From Pseudothioclava nitratireducens (GTDB lineage Bacteria > Pseudomonadota > Alphaproteobacteria > Rhodobacterales > Rhodobacteraceae), in contig NZ_JARGDK010000011.1 of NCBI RefSeq assembly GCF_029210495.1, forward strand, positions 26,008-90,007: a stretch of DNA of 64,000 nucleotides. Direction: 5' to 3'. Numbering within the stretch: position 1 is the first letter of the stretch; each line of letters starts with the position of its first letter. The position numbers were made by a program, and so were the translations under genes. Shown in pieces: positions 39,091 through 47,967 of the stretch. The notes beneath the pieces are model-generated. The model saw only the letters and a list, made by a program, of their open reading frames with translations. It had not been told where the DNA came from and searched no databases.

Positions 39091-39824
39091 TGAATCCGAT
39101 CGATATCCTCTCGACCTATTGGCCGCGACTGCTGGATGGCACGCTGATGACGATCAAGCTGACGCTGATGGGCGCGCTGATTGCGGCGGTGGTTTCGCCG
39201 GGGCTGGCCTTGATCCGCACGCAGGCTGGGCCGTTGGTGCAGGCTCCGCTGCGGCTTTATGTGTCGTTCGTGCGTGGCACGCCAATCCTCGCGCAGCTAT
39301 TCCTGATCTTTTATGGCTCGGGCCAGTTCCGCCCGCTCTTACAGGAGTGGGGGCTGTGGGGCTTTTTCCGCGACCCGTTCAACTGCGCGCTGCTGACATT
39401 TGCGCTGAATTCGACCGCCTACCAGACTGAGATTTTGCGCGGCGGTATCCTGGGGGTGCCCTCTGGCGAGATCGAAGCCGCCAAGGCGATTGGCATGACG
39501 CGTGCGAAAACGATGCAGCGGGTGATCTTTCCCCACGCGTATCGCATTGCATGGCCAGCCCTTGGCAATGAGGTGATCTTGCTGATGAAGGCCAGCGCGC
39601 TTGCCAGTGTTGTGACAGTCTTTGATCTTATGGGCCGCACCCGGCAAGTGTTTTCTAAGACCTTCGACTTTTCGGTCTATCTCTGGGCGGCGCTCATCTA
39701 CCTGTGCATTACGGCTATTTTCGTCATCGTCTGGCGGCAGGCTGAACATCGCCTCTCGCGCCACCTAAACCCGAACGCTTGGGAGCGCTCTAAAGACAAA
39801 TCACTTAAGGCAACTCAGTCATGA
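39090..39824 (+). CDS. polar amino-acid ABC transporter permease 2
   Basis: A 244-residue HisM-type permease. The signature [16 protein letters not shown] and the EAA loop [11 protein letters not shown] are clear. ATG at 39090 is chosen since GGAGGG is seven bases upstream; a GTG one codon earlier is possible. The stop overlaps the ATPase start as ATGA. Confidence 0.9.
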   Translation: MNPIDILSTYWPRLLDGTLMTIKLTLMGALIAAVVSPGLALIRTQAGPLVQAPLRLYVSFVRGTPILAQLFLIFYGSGQFRPLLQEWGLWGFFRDPFNCALLTFALNSTAYQTEILRGGILGVPSGEIEAAKAIGMTRAKTMQRVIFPHAYRIAWPALGNEVILLMKASALASVVTVFDLMGRTRQVFSKTFDFSVYLWAALIYLCITAIFVIVWRQAEHRLSRHLNPNAWERSKDKSLKATQS

Positions 39825-40579
39825 CGCAGGCAGAAATCATTTTGCAGGCCGAGGATATCCACAAATCCTTTGGCAGTTTCGAAGTCCTCAAAGGCATCTC
39901 ACTTGAGGCGCGCAATCATGATGTGATTTCAATTCTTGGCAGTTCTGGGTCAGGCAAATCGACCCTGCTACGCTGTCTGAATTTCCTAGAGATACCGACG
40001 TCGGGCAAGGTCAGCGTGCATGGTCAGCAGATACAGGTGAAAAACGGCAAACCTGGCAATCCCCGCCAGATCGAGGGGCTGCGCACGCGCCTTGGCATGG
40101 TGTTCCAGCAATTCAACCTGTGGACCCATCGGACCGCTCTGGAAAACGTGATGGAGGGCCCGATCCAAGTCAAACGCGAGTCCCGCTCCGAAGCGCGCGA
40201 CAAGGCCGAGGCACTGCTTGCCCGTGTTGGGCTTGCTGATCGGATGCACATGTACCCCACGCAGCTTTCAGGCGGCCAGCAGCAACGCGTCGCGATTGCC
40301 CGCGCGCTGGCGATGGAGCCGGATGCGATCCTATTCGATGAGCCGACCTCGGCGCTGGACCCAGAGCTCGTCGGTGAGGTGCTGAAGGTGATGCAGGACT
40401 TGGCCGCCGAAGGGCGCACGATGATCGTGGTGACCCATGAGATGGGCTTTGCACGTGAGGTTTCGTCCGAGGTGATATTTCTGCATCAGGGACGGATCGC
40501 GGAACAAGGTCCGCCCGACGAGATATTCACCCACCCCAGAAACGAAGTTTTCGAACGGTTCATCGCGAACACGCGCTGA
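39821..40579 (+). CDS. polar amino-acid ABC transporter ATPase
   Basis: A 252-residue nucleotide-binding subunit (HisP/GlnQ type). Walker A is G-S-S-G-S-G-K-S-T, the signature is L-S-G-G-Q-Q-Q-R and Walker B is [19 protein letters not shown] supplies the switch histidine. It powers uptake through the two permeases before it. Confidence 0.94.
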   Translation: MTQAEIILQAEDIHKSFGSFEVLKGISLEARNHDVISILGSSGSGKSTLLRCLNFLEIPTSGKVSVHGQQIQVKNGKPGNPRQIEGLRTRLGMVFQQFNLWTHRTALENVMEGPIQVKRESRSEARDKAEALLARVGLADRMHMYPTQLSGGQQQRVAIARALAMEPDAILFDEPTSALDPELVGEVLKVMQDLAAEGRTMIVVTHEMGFAREVSSEVIFLHQGRIAEQGPPDEIFTHPRNEVFERFIANTR

Positions 40580-40609
40580 CCCACCAGCCCTGTTAGAATA
40601 GAGCATCAG

Positions 40610-41764
40610 ATGCAAGAACACGTCATTCCCTCGTCCTCGCCCACTGCCCGTGGCGCCATTTTGATCGAGGCGGCAGAGCTGCATATCGTTCATTTGCCGC
40701 TGCTCACCCCCTTCGTGATCTCGACCGGAACGATGACGGCCAAGACCTTTCCTTTGCTGATCTTGAAAGGCCAAGGGATCGAGGGGATTGCCGAAGGCGT
40801 CATGGACCCAACCCCAGACTATCTGGAGGAAACAATTGCGGGCACGATGGCGTTCTTGCAGGATGTATTGCTGCCACAGATCGTTGGGAAGCGCTTTAGC
40901 TCGCCCTATGAACTCGCGCCGATCCTTGATCCCTGGCGTGGCAATCGCATGGCAAAGGCCGTGGTCGAGATGGCATTCTGGGACCTTTGGGCCAAAAGCC
41001 TGAAATTGCCACTTAAGGCTGCACTTGGCGGGGTGGGCGATGCGGTCGATGTCGGTGTCAGCCTTGGAATAGCTCCAATTAAAAAGACCCTTGAGCGCGT
41101 CGAAGAGGCCGTTGACCTTGGCTATAAGCGAACCAAGCTGAAAATCGCGCAGGGCCATGATGTTGCGCTCGTTCAGGCGGTGCGCGAAGCATTCCCAGAT
41201 ATCAAGCTGACGGTGGACGCGAATACCGATTACGGGCTGGCCGATCTTGCGACGCTGCGGGCGCTGGATGAGTTTGGCTTGGATTACATTGAACAGCCTC
41301 TTGCCTTTGACGACATCCATGACCACGCGCAGGTGCAAGCAGCTCTGAAAACCGCGATCTGTCTGGATGAAAGCATTCGCTCGCCTGTCGATGCCCGCAA
41401 GGCGCTTGAGGCACGGGCCGCACGCGTCATCAATATCAAGGTCGGCCGTGTCGGAGGCTTTGCCGCCGCGCGGGCAATCCATGATATCAGCGCGGCCTTC
41501 GGGGCTCCCGTCTGGTGCGGCGGCATGCTTGAAAGCGGCATCGGGCGTGCGCACAACATCCACCTTGCGACGCTCGCAAATTTCACCAAGCCAGGCGATA
41601 CCTCCAGCGCTAGCCGTTATTTCAAGCGCGACATTATCAACGAACAGCTAGAGGCAGTCGGCGGTAAAATGCCGGTCCCGACATCGGGTCCCGGCATCGG
41701 GGTAACCCTTGATCGCGTCTATCTTAAGACCGTTACCGAGCTAACCAAGGAGATCCGCCCGTGA
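40610..41764 (+). CDS. N-succinylamino-acid racemase / OSBS-family enolase
   Basis: A 384-residue enolase-superfamily protein. The catalytic lysine pair region K-R-T-K-L-K-I-A, the metal ligands in V-D-A-N-T-D-Y and I-E-Q-P-L, the L-D-E-S-I-R-S segment and the late I-N-I-K-V-G-R-V-G-G motif are those of the MenC2/NSAR group. NSARs racemise N-succinyl amino acids; some members also make o-succinylbenzoate. There are no men genes nearby, but there are amino-acid transport genes and a partner GNAT gene, so racemisation is favoured. The N-terminal 17 residues are variable. Confidence 0.82.
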   Translation: MQEHVIPSSSPTARGAILIEAAELHIVHLPLLTPFVISTGTMTAKTFPLLILKGQGIEGIAEGVMDPTPDYLEETIAGTMAFLQDVLLPQIVGKRFSSPYELAPILDPWRGNRMAKAVVEMAFWDLWAKSLKLPLKAALGGVGDAVDVGVSLGIAPIKKTLERVEEAVDLGYKRTKLKIAQGHDVALVQAVREAFPDIKLTVDANTDYGLADLATLRALDEFGLDYIEQPLAFDDIHDHAQVQAALKTAICLDESIRSPVDARKALEARAARVINIKVGRVGGFAAARAIHDISAAFGAPVWCGGMLESGIGRAHNIHLATLANFTKPGDTSSASRYFKRDIINEQLEAVGGKMPVPTSGPGIGVTLDRVYLKTVTELTKEIRP

Positions 41765-42513
41765 ATGCGATGATTGAACATCTGGTTCTGCGTGAGCTTG
41801 ACGGTGTGGACGAATTGAAACGCTCTGAGGCCTTCCAGCGCGAGGTCTGGGGCGCGGACGACCCTCCGGACAACTCGGACTTGATGCTGGCGATCCAGCA
41901 CGAAGGCGGGCTCGTCGCAGGCGCATTTGTGGGTGGGCGAATGCTCGGGTTCTTGTTCGGATTTCCTACGAGTGACCCCCAGATTCAGCATTCGCACCGG
42001 TTAGCCGTGCACCCAGACAGTCAGGGCATGGGGCTCGGTCAAAAGCTGAAATGGTATCAGCGCGACTGGTGCCTGAAACGCGGCATATCAATGGTGCGAT
42101 GGACTTATGACCCCTTGCGTCGGATCAATGCAGGGCTGAACATTTCTCGGCTTGGGGCGACTGTGCAAACCTATTTCGAAGATTACTACGGCGAAATGGA
42201 AGGGATCAACGCTGGCGTCCCTTCTGATCGACTGCTGGCCGAATGGGATCTTAACGCCAGATCTGTAGCGCTTCGTGCCGCAAACGAGTACCAGCGCACC
42301 GAAACGGGCGTGACTGAGCGTATCGCCATTCCCAGCGATTTTGCCGCGCTCCTTCGGGATGATATGGAGCGTGCTGTGTCAGAACGACTGCGCGCTCGCA
42401 CCGCACTTCGCAATGCTTTCGATCGTGGGTTGCGAATCACTGATTTTGATACAGAGACGGCGGAATACATTTTAGCGCCGTATGTACCATTTGATCTCGC
42501 GATCGACGTTTGA
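41761..42513 (+). CDS. GNAT acyltransferase, COG3375-like (likely amino-acid N-succinyltransferase)
   Basis: A 250-residue protein with a GNAT-like core: E-V-W-G-A-D-D-P-P-D-N near the start, R-L-A-V-H-P-D-S-Q-G-M-G-L-G-Q-K-L-K as the acyl-CoA loop, W-T-Y-D-P-L-R-R-I-N-A-G-L-N and Y-F-E-D-Y-Y-G. Members of this group sit beside N-succinylamino-acid racemases and succinylate the D-amino acid. Its GTG start overlaps the racemase stop as GTGA, so the two are tightly coupled. Confidence 0.78.
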   Translation: MNAMIEHLVLRELDGVDELKRSEAFQREVWGADDPPDNSDLMLAIQHEGGLVAGAFVGGRMLGFLFGFPTSDPQIQHSHRLAVHPDSQGMGLGQKLKWYQRDWCLKRGISMVRWTYDPLRRINAGLNISRLGATVQTYFEDYYGEMEGINAGVPSDRLLAEWDLNARSVALRAANEYQRTETGVTERIAIPSDFAALLRDDMERAVSERLRARTALRNAFDRGLRITDFDTETAEYILAPYVPFDLAIDV

Positions 42514-42950
42514 TCGATGCCTGCCAAGCGTATCCATCAGGGGAAGCCTGCATTATGCAGGGACGAGGTGCTCACCAATTGGAACGATTAACGCTCTCTT
42601 TTTAAGTTTTTAAACCCAGATATTCTCAGGCGTAATGATTTCAAGCGGCACGGTGAGCTGGAGTGTCGGGCCTAGCGCGGTCCACCAGATTTATTCCACG
42701 TAACGAGCGTGCGGCGACGAGGTTGGCTGTTGGAGGTGAGCGAGCACGTGGGATTTGAACCCTCAGCGGGCATGAATGATTTCAATGGCTTGGAATCAAA
42801 GTGGGTTTGGCAATCGAGGGGTGCAGGCGCCGGAATCTATGCGGCATGCGGTGGTAGAAGTGGGGCCACGCAGCCGAGCGTAAGGTAACTTGCTAATGCT
42901 TTTGCTTTCCCGGTCTGCTATTCTCTGCCAAAGACATCTGGATATCTGTC
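42514..42950. other. non-coding gap with a T-arm-like sequence
   Basis: About 440 bases with no convincing gene between the catabolic operon and the Fic module. The plus strand at 42748-42763 reads GTGGGATTTGAACCCT, which on the minus strand resembles a tRNA T-arm (GGGTTCAAATCCC). No complete cloverleaf was found around it. It could be a tRNA fragment left by integration or chance. Confidence 0.5.
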
Positions 42951-43169
42951 ATGCCCGCACTCAAAGTCGTCACAAAGAAGCGCCTGTCTGTCAGCTTGGC
43001 CCCGCAGCGGATTTTGGCCAGCGCGCTTGCCAGTCAGCGTATCGAGGGGCTTGAGCTTGACACCCGCGCCGCCGCTGAGTTTAGCGCCCTTGCGGCGGGT
43101 AAGATGAGCGCGTCCGACCTGCGCCAGCGCCTGCTAAATCGCTACGCCAAACCCGCCGGCACCAACTGA
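42951..43169 (+). CDS. VbhA-like antitoxin of a class I Fic module
   Basis: A 72-residue protein. S-Q-R-I-E-G at residues 28-33 fits the Fic-inhibitory motif S/T-x3-E-G/N, where the glutamate blocks ATP binding in the partner toxin. The length and the position four bases before a Fic gene match class I Fic antitoxins such as VbhA. The C-terminal part (S-A-S-D-L-R-Q-R-L-L-N-R-Y) is a basic amphipathic helix. Confidence 0.8.
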   Translation: MPALKVVTKKRLSVSLAPQRILASALASQRIEGLELDTRAAAEFSALAAGKMSASDLRQRLLNRYAKPAGTN

Positions 43170-43172
43170 TCC

Positions 43173-43778
43173 ATGTCGCGTTATGATGGCGGTGAGCACC
43201 GCCTCTATCCGGGCACCGATGTTCTGATCAATAAGCTCGGTATCCGAGATCAGGCAGGACTCGACGAGGCTGAGGCTGCAATTGTTTTGCTTGCCGCCTT
43301 CGAGTTGGCGCAAAATCCTCTGCCCGAACCAGAAACGGGACCAGATTTCAGCTATTTTCTGCAGGTTCATCGCGCGCTGTTTCGCGATGTCTATGCGTGG
43401 GCGGGCGATATTCGGGATGTCGATATCTCCAAGGGGGCAACGCGGTTCGCAAACTGTCAGCATATTGTGGCCGAAGGGCAGCGATTGACGCAGGAGCTCG
43501 CCGCAGAGAACTGGCTTGAAGCCCTTTCGCCAGACGAATTTTCTCAACGCATGGCGCACTACATGGGGGAACTCAATGTTCTGCACCCGTTTCGAGAGGG
43601 AAATGGCCGGGCGCTGCGAGAATATGTTCGGTATCTGGCAGAACGAGCGGGGCACCCGCTGAGTTGGGAGAACGTGACGTCTGCGGAGATGATCGATGCT
43701 TCCATTGCGGCATATCTTGGCGATGCGCGGCCTTTGGAAGCACTTCTGCGGCGTCAAATTGGCCTTTATAAGGGGTGA
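43173..43778 (+). CDS. Fic-domain toxin (class I adenylyltransferase)
   Basis: A 201-residue Fic protein. The core motif H-P-F-R-E-G-N-G-R-A-L-R at about residue 138 has every catalytic residue of H-P-F-x-[DE]-G-N-G-R, so an active AMP-transferase is expected. The preceding V-Y-A-W-A-G-D-I-R motif is typical. It lacks an internal inhibitory helix, in line with control by the separate antitoxin. Targets cannot be predicted. Confidence 0.88.
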   Translation: MSRYDGGEHRLYPGTDVLINKLGIRDQAGLDEAEAAIVLLAAFELAQNPLPEPETGPDFSYFLQVHRALFRDVYAWAGDIRDVDISKGATRFANCQHIVAEGQRLTQELAAENWLEALSPDEFSQRMAHYMGELNVLHPFREGNGRALREYVRYLAERAGHPLSWENVTSAEMIDASIAAYLGDARPLEALLRRQIGLYKG

Positions 43779-43863
43779 TGAACACAGTGAGGCCGTAAAA
43801 CAGCCTTTCCAAACGAAAGCTGCCTGCTCCCGAAATGACGAGCGCATACATGGCGCGACTGTA

Positions 43864-44265
43864 TCAATTTTCTCGCGCGCCACCACCAAACACCGCCTCT
43901 GCCTGTTCACACCACGGCAGCTCGACACAATCCGCAAGCGCAACGAGGGTCACTGCTGGAACCTCGCGCTTGAAGACGAGCCGCCTCAGCACCTCGGGGG
44001 CGAGATAGGCCAGCCTAATCTGACGCCCGATGTAGCGGTCTTTGACGCCGACAGCGTTAGCCAAATCCTGCATGGTCGAGAACTCCCCCGCCTCCATGCG
44101 CCGCCGCCAGGACCAGGCGCGGCCTATGGCGCGCAGGATATGCGGGTCTTGGGTGTTGTCTTCGCTGGGTAAATAATCCGCAGGCGGCATGATTTTCGGC
44201 CGCCCGTTCTTCTTGCGCAGTTTCAGGGGAACGAAGATCTGGATCGAGTCTGGCTCAGCGTTCAT
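43864..44265 (-). CDS. HTH protein coupled to the serine recombinase
   Basis: A 133-residue basic protein. The segment D-L-A-N-A-V-G-V-K-D-R-Y-I-G-R-Q-I-R is a plausible helix-turn-helix of the ParB/KorB type, and the start M-N-A-E-P-D overlaps the recombinase stop as ATGA. A role as a directionality or accessory factor for the recombinase is likely but unproven. It ends the leftward arm. Confidence 0.65.
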   Translation of the reverse strand: MNAEPDSIQIFVPLKLRKKNGRPKIMPPADYLPSEDNTQDPHILRAIGRAWSWRRRMEAGEFSTMQDLANAVGVKDRYIGRQIRLAYLAPEVLRRLVFKREVPAVTLVALADCVELPWCEQAEAVFGGGAREN

Positions 44266-45590
44266 TCTGCCGCCTCCAAGTTAGGCTTGGTCATCAAGTC
44301 CCGCATGACGCCCGTGATGCCTTCGGTGCGCAGATCAATCACCAACCCATCGCGGGTCACGGTGACGCGGCGCACGAGGAGCTGGATGATGCGGGCCTGC
44401 TCAGCAGGGAACAGCTGCGCCCAAAGATCCTGGAATCCCTGCATCGCCGCAATGACCTCGGGCTCAGAAATGTCCGCACTCCCATCGTGCGCGAGCGCTG
44501 CCAGAACCTGTGCGGTGGTTTCCGGCGTGCGCAGGCTGCGGCGGATTTCGGTGACAACGGCGGCTTCGACGGTATCGGCGGGCAAGCGATTGGGGATGAC
44601 ATCGTCAGATGCGCCACGATTTTTCAGAAGATCCATGGACACGTAATAGCGATAGCGCCGCGTGCCTTTCTTTGTGCTCGAGGGGGTCATGGCGGCGCCG
44701 GTGGCGGTGAATATTAACCCTTTGAGCAGGGCAGGGGTCTGGGCGCGGCTGTTATTCGCGCGCTTGCGGGGGCTTTCGCCCAGAATGCTATGGACCTGAT
44801 CCCAAAGACGCTCATCGATGATGGCTTCATGCTCGCCGGGATAGGCTTGCCCCTTGTGAACGGCATAGCCGCGGTAAATGCGGTTGGTCAAAAGGCGGTA
44901 GAGATAACCCTTGTCGGCGGCGGCGCCCTGCTTGGTGCGGAACCCCTCCGCGCGGAGTTCTCGCGCCAGAGCGGTAGCGGAACCCACCTCGACAAAGCGC
45001 TCAAAAATCCGACGCACCGAAGCCGCCTCAGCCATGTTCACCACCAGCTTGCGCTCGTTCAGATCGTAGCCCAAGGGCACATAGCCGCCCATCCAGAGCC
45101 CGCGCTGGCGCGAGGCCTTGAACTTGTCGCGGATGCGCTCGGCAGTGACCTCACGCTCGAACTGGGCGAAGCTGAGCAGGATATTCAACGTCAGCCGCCC
45201 CATGGATGTGGTCGTGTTGAAAGACTGCGTCACCGAGACGAAGGTCACGCCGTTGCGGTCGAACACCTCGACCAGCTTGGAGAAATCCATCAGCGAGCGC
45301 GACAGGCGGTCGATCTTGTAGACCACCACCACGTCGATCAGCCCGTCGTCGATATCGGCCAGCAGCTGCTTCAGGCCGGGGCGATCAAGGGTGCCGCCCG
45401 ATACCCCTCCATCATCATATTGATCGCGCACCAGAGCCCAGCCCTCGGAGCGCTGGCTGGCAATATAGGCCTCACAGGCCTCGCGCTGCGCGTGCAGGCT
45501 GTTGAACTCCTGCTCGAGGCCTTCCTCGCTGGATTTGCGGGTATAGATGGCGCAGCGCAGGCGGCGCGCCGGTTTGGAAGCCATATCCAT
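44262..45590 (-). CDS. large serine recombinase (integrase)
   Basis: A 442-residue recombinase. The resolvase domain starts A-I-Y-T-R-K-S-S-E-E-G (catalytic Ser) and includes Y-D-D-G-G-V-S-G-G and I-D-R-L-S-R-S-L-M. A Recombinase domain follows (G-G-Y-V-P-L-G-Y). The usual zinc-ribbon cysteines are not visible. The preferred start (45590) is a TGATG overlap with the DUF2924 stop, with GGGGAGG upstream. It likely drives integration of this element. Confidence 0.9.
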   Translation of the reverse strand: MDMASKPARRLRCAIYTRKSSEEGLEQEFNSLHAQREACEAYIASQRSEGWALVRDQYDDGGVSGGTLDRPGLKQLLADIDDGLIDVVVVYKIDRLSRSLMDFSKLVEVFDRNGVTFVSVTQSFNTTTSMGRLTLNILLSFAQFEREVTAERIRDKFKASRQRGLWMGGYVPLGYDLNERKLVVNMAEAASVRRIFERFVEVGSATALARELRAEGFRTKQGAAADKGYLYRLLTNRIYRGYAVHKGQAYPGEHEAIIDERLWDQVHSILGESPRKRANNSRAQTPALLKGLIFTATGAAMTPSSTKKGTRRYRYYVSMDLLKNRGASDDVIPNRLPADTVEAAVVTEIRRSLRTPETTAQVLAALAHDGSADISEPEVIAAMQGFQDLWAQLFPAEQARIIQLLVRRVTVTRDGLVIDLRTEGITGVMRDLMTKPNLEAAE

Positions 45591-46090
45591 CACTTGCCTC
45601 CCCGATTTTGCTCTCGCAGGCCAAAGAATCGATACCCATTCCAGCGCGTGCCGGTGATTTCGCGAGCCACGGCGGAGAGCGATTTGAATTTACGTCCCCG
45701 CCAATCGAAGCCGTCTTTCAGCACGATGACGGTGTGCTCTATGCCATCCCATTCGCGCAGCAGCTTCGTGCCCGCCACGGGATTGCGAGGATCGGCAATC
45801 TGGTGCTTGCGCCGGGCATGACCTTCGACTTCATCGGCCAGAAGATCCAGCATGCGGCGGGTCTCGCGGTCAGGTCCGCCGTAGGTCAGTTCCTGAAGCC
45901 GATACGCGATCCGCAGCTCGAGAAACGCGCGGCTGTTGTTCGGCGCCGAGGTGCCGAGGAGCTTTTCCCATTCTGCTTTCAGCTCCTTGACCGACAGTGC
46001 CTTCAGGGCGGCCAGGCGCGATAGCACCGTCTGATCCAGGCGTGGATCATGACCCGGTTGCGCAGGGGTTATCTTATTGTGATGCTTCAT
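45590..46090 (-). CDS. DUF2924 protein
   Basis: A 166-residue basic protein. L-S-V-K-E-L-K-A-E-W-E-K-L, R-A-F-L-E-L-R-I-A-Y-R-L-Q-E-L and the C-terminal G-T-K-L-L-R-E-W-D-G-x-x-H-x-V and G-T-R-W-N-G-Y-R-F-F are typical. DUF2924 genes accompany serine recombinases in many alphaproteobacterial phages, suggesting a recombination cofactor. The start at 46090 has GGAGGAATTC upstream. Confidence 0.82.
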   Translation of the reverse strand: MKHHNKITPAQPGHDPRLDQTVLSRLAALKALSVKELKAEWEKLLGTSAPNNSRAFLELRIAYRLQELTYGGPDRETRRMLDLLADEVEGHARRKHQIADPRNPVAGTKLLREWDGIEHTVIVLKDGFDWRGRKFKSLSAVAREITGTRWNGYRFFGLREQNRGGK

Positions 46091-46322
46091 GAATTCCTCC
46101 GATGCGGATGCGTTTTGCACGACGACCACCGCTCTTTCGGGGCGAGAAGTCCACGAAACTGTCTCCGTTCTTGGCAGATAAACCGCTGGACTTCGTGGCG
46201 TTCAGCCGAACCACGCCTGCGGCCAGGATGCGCCCGATCTCGGCAAGACGTGCATCGGCTGACATGCGATCAGGGCATAGGGGATTGGGCCCCGAAACCG
46301 GGGTTTCGAATTCATCAAGCAT
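46074..46322 (-). CDS. 82-residue small protein of the recombinase cassette
   Basis: Begins M-L-D-E-F-E-T-P-V-S-G-P-N and includes M-S-A-D-A-R-L-A-E-I-G-R-I-L-A-A-G; the basic tail ends R-R-A-K-R-I-R-I-G-G. It overlaps the DUF2924 start by 17 bases and forms one unit with it. Proteins of this kind recur in the same position in Rhodobacteraceae phages. Function unknown. Confidence 0.65.
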   Translation of the reverse strand: MLDEFETPVSGPNPLCPDRMSADARLAEIGRILAAGVVRLNATKSSGLSAKNGDSFVDFSPRKSGGRRAKRIRIGGIHEASQ

Positions 46323-46448
46323 GGGAGCGCCTTTCGGGTTGGTGAAGCCACTTGGGCCCCGATAGCGCCTGATAATCAAGCCGAAACAATCGGTTGGTGA
46401 AGGTCTGCGGTGTCTAGAGTATGTGCTAGGGACCGGGGAGGAACACCG

Positions 46449-47180
46449 TCAGTGCAGCGTGGCGCGCTTCACTTGGGGGTCTGTTTCAAGCTTGAGTGCC
46501 GCGTTCCACAGGGGCGTCTTCATAAAAACGCTCTCTTGCGACCGGAAGGATTTTGCCGGACGTGTTTCCTGGAGGAGGCCAGTCCAGATCAATGGCCGCA
46601 AGACTTGCGTGTAAAGATTGGCCATCACGACATCATAATGAGGAAAGTGCTCCGCTGTGGGTTCGCCGTAGAAGGTTCGGCGCAGGTCAGCACCGAGGGC
46701 ACCGTTTTCGGCCTCTACGTTGATAACGTTCAAAAACACATTCCAATTCAACATGATTTCGGTGTCCGGAAACCGGGTCCAGACGCTGTGGTCGATCTCG
46801 AAAAGATAAAACGGCGTAATGATCCCGAAGAGCCGACCCGGGTGCTGGCTGACTTCCATGCCTGCCTTTATCAGCTTGAACTGGCCCTTGTAGTGCCGCC
46901 CCATCTTGAGGGTCGTCAGCAAAAAGTGGATATCGCTGAGCGGTATGAAATCCTGCTCGTTCAGGACTTTGTTCACGGCAAAGAGGTCCGCCTCGGTATG
47001 GCCCGGCCAGTCAAATTCGGCTGCAGCCCAATGCACGAAATTGCGCTTGAAGCCCTTGGAGGCCGTAAGGCCGATGCCACCGTGTTCGGCAACATAGGCG
47101 AAGGTCTTGAGGAAGCCTCTCAGCAACGGCGAATAGCTAAGGGATGGCTCATCGTCTGCAAGGGAACGGAACTCGATCAC
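46449..47180 (-). CDS. protein of unknown function in the repressor operon
   Basis: A 243-residue protein from the GTG at 47180, which follows the repressor stop by one base and has GGGAGA upstream; the longer frame would overlap the repressor by about 50 bases. It has aromatic-rich segments (Y-K-G-Q-F-K-L-I-K-A-G-M, F-Y-L-F-E-I-D-H) and no transmembrane helix. I do not recognise it. A role in lysogeny, exclusion or defence would fit its position, but nothing in the sequence shows it. Confidence 0.65.
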   Translation of the reverse strand: MIEFRSLADDEPSLSYSPLLRGFLKTFAYVAEHGGIGLTASKGFKRNFVHWAAAEFDWPGHTEADLFAVNKVLNEQDFIPLSDIHFLLTTLKMGRHYKGQFKLIKAGMEVSQHPGRLFGIITPFYLFEIDHSVWTRFPDTEIMLNWNVFLNVINVEAENGALGADLRRTFYGEPTAEHFPHYDVVMANLYTQVLRPLIWTGLLQETRPAKSFRSQESVFMKTPLWNAALKLETDPQVKRATLH

Positions 47181-47181
47181 C

Positions 47182-47859
47182 TCAAATCTCCCGTGCAAAC
47201 CAACGAATGCGCCCGACGATGACGATTTCATCTGCCGTGCGCTCATACTCCGGATAAAGCTTGTTGTCCGAGATCACGCGGACGGCGGGCGGATCGCTGT
47301 TCGGGACATGCTGTAAGCGTTTCGCCACTAAGCCCATGCCATCATCCAGAACGAAGATGCCCGGTGGGTTTGGGGCCTTACGATCCATGTCCACAAGTAC
47401 GGTGTCACCATCGAAGAGCGTGGGTTCCATGCTGTCGCCCTCGACCTTCATGATGCGCAATTGGGAGGGCGCAGCTTTCAAGCCGTGTTTGATCCAGGAC
47501 TTCCGGAAGTGATAGGCGCGACCTGGCTCTTCATGGTCTTCGAGGACGACTGAACCTCCGCCCATTGAGGGGCGCACGGGAGCTTGCGCGATCGGCACAA
47601 AGGTTTCGTCAGGGTTCTCCAAGAAAGGGGGTGGCCCCTCAACTTCACCGATGCCGTGGATGAGCCAATCCACCTCGACTTTGAGAACACGCGCGACCTC
47701 CATCAATCGGTCTAACCCAGGCCGAGAGGAGCGGCCTCTCAGGATGTCGTAGACGAAGGAGCGATTGACCCCGGCCATCTCGGCAACATGCGCGGGGCTG
47801 AGCCCAAGCTGGTCCGCACGCGCCTGCAGTCGGTCGGCCAAACTATGATGCGAGGTCAT
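47182..47859 (-). CDS. CI/LexA-like phage repressor (HTH plus S24 peptidase)
   Basis: A 225-residue protein. The HTH_XRE domain (about residues 8-65) contains A-H-V-A-E-M-A-G-V-N-R-S-F-V-Y-D-I-L. The C-terminal S24 peptidase domain has the catalytic serine in E-G-D-S-M-E-P-T-L and the lysine in V-A-K-R-L. It should hold the lytic promoters off and self-cleave on SOS induction. It diverges from the rightward arm across an inverted-repeat operator. Confidence 0.88.
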   Translation of the reverse strand: MTSHHSLADRLQARADQLGLSPAHVAEMAGVNRSFVYDILRGRSSRPGLDRLMEVARVLKVEVDWLIHGIGEVEGPPPFLENPDETFVPIAQAPVRPSMGGGSVVLEDHEEPGRAYHFRKSWIKHGLKAAPSQLRIMKVEGDSMEPTLFDGDTVLVDMDRKAPNPPGIFVLDDGMGLVAKRLQHVPNSDPPAVRVISDNKLYPEYERTADEIVIVGRIRWFAREI

Positions 47860-47895
47860 CTTATCCCCATCCGGTTGTGGATATAATAGGATAAG
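47860..47895. promoter_or_regulatory. candidate repressor operator and promoter
   Basis: CTTATCC (47860-47866) and GGATAAG (47889-47895) form a perfect 7-base inverted repeat with a 22-base spacer. TATAAT at 47882-47887 lies inside. It sits between the repressor and the first rightward gene. This is the expected place for a CI-type switch, but binding is inferred. Confidence 0.6.
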
Positions 47896-47967
47896 ACATG
47901 ATTGCTATGGGATCGTCAAGACGATAGAACAATAATTGAATATGCGGGGTGAGAGTCGGAGGCAGCC

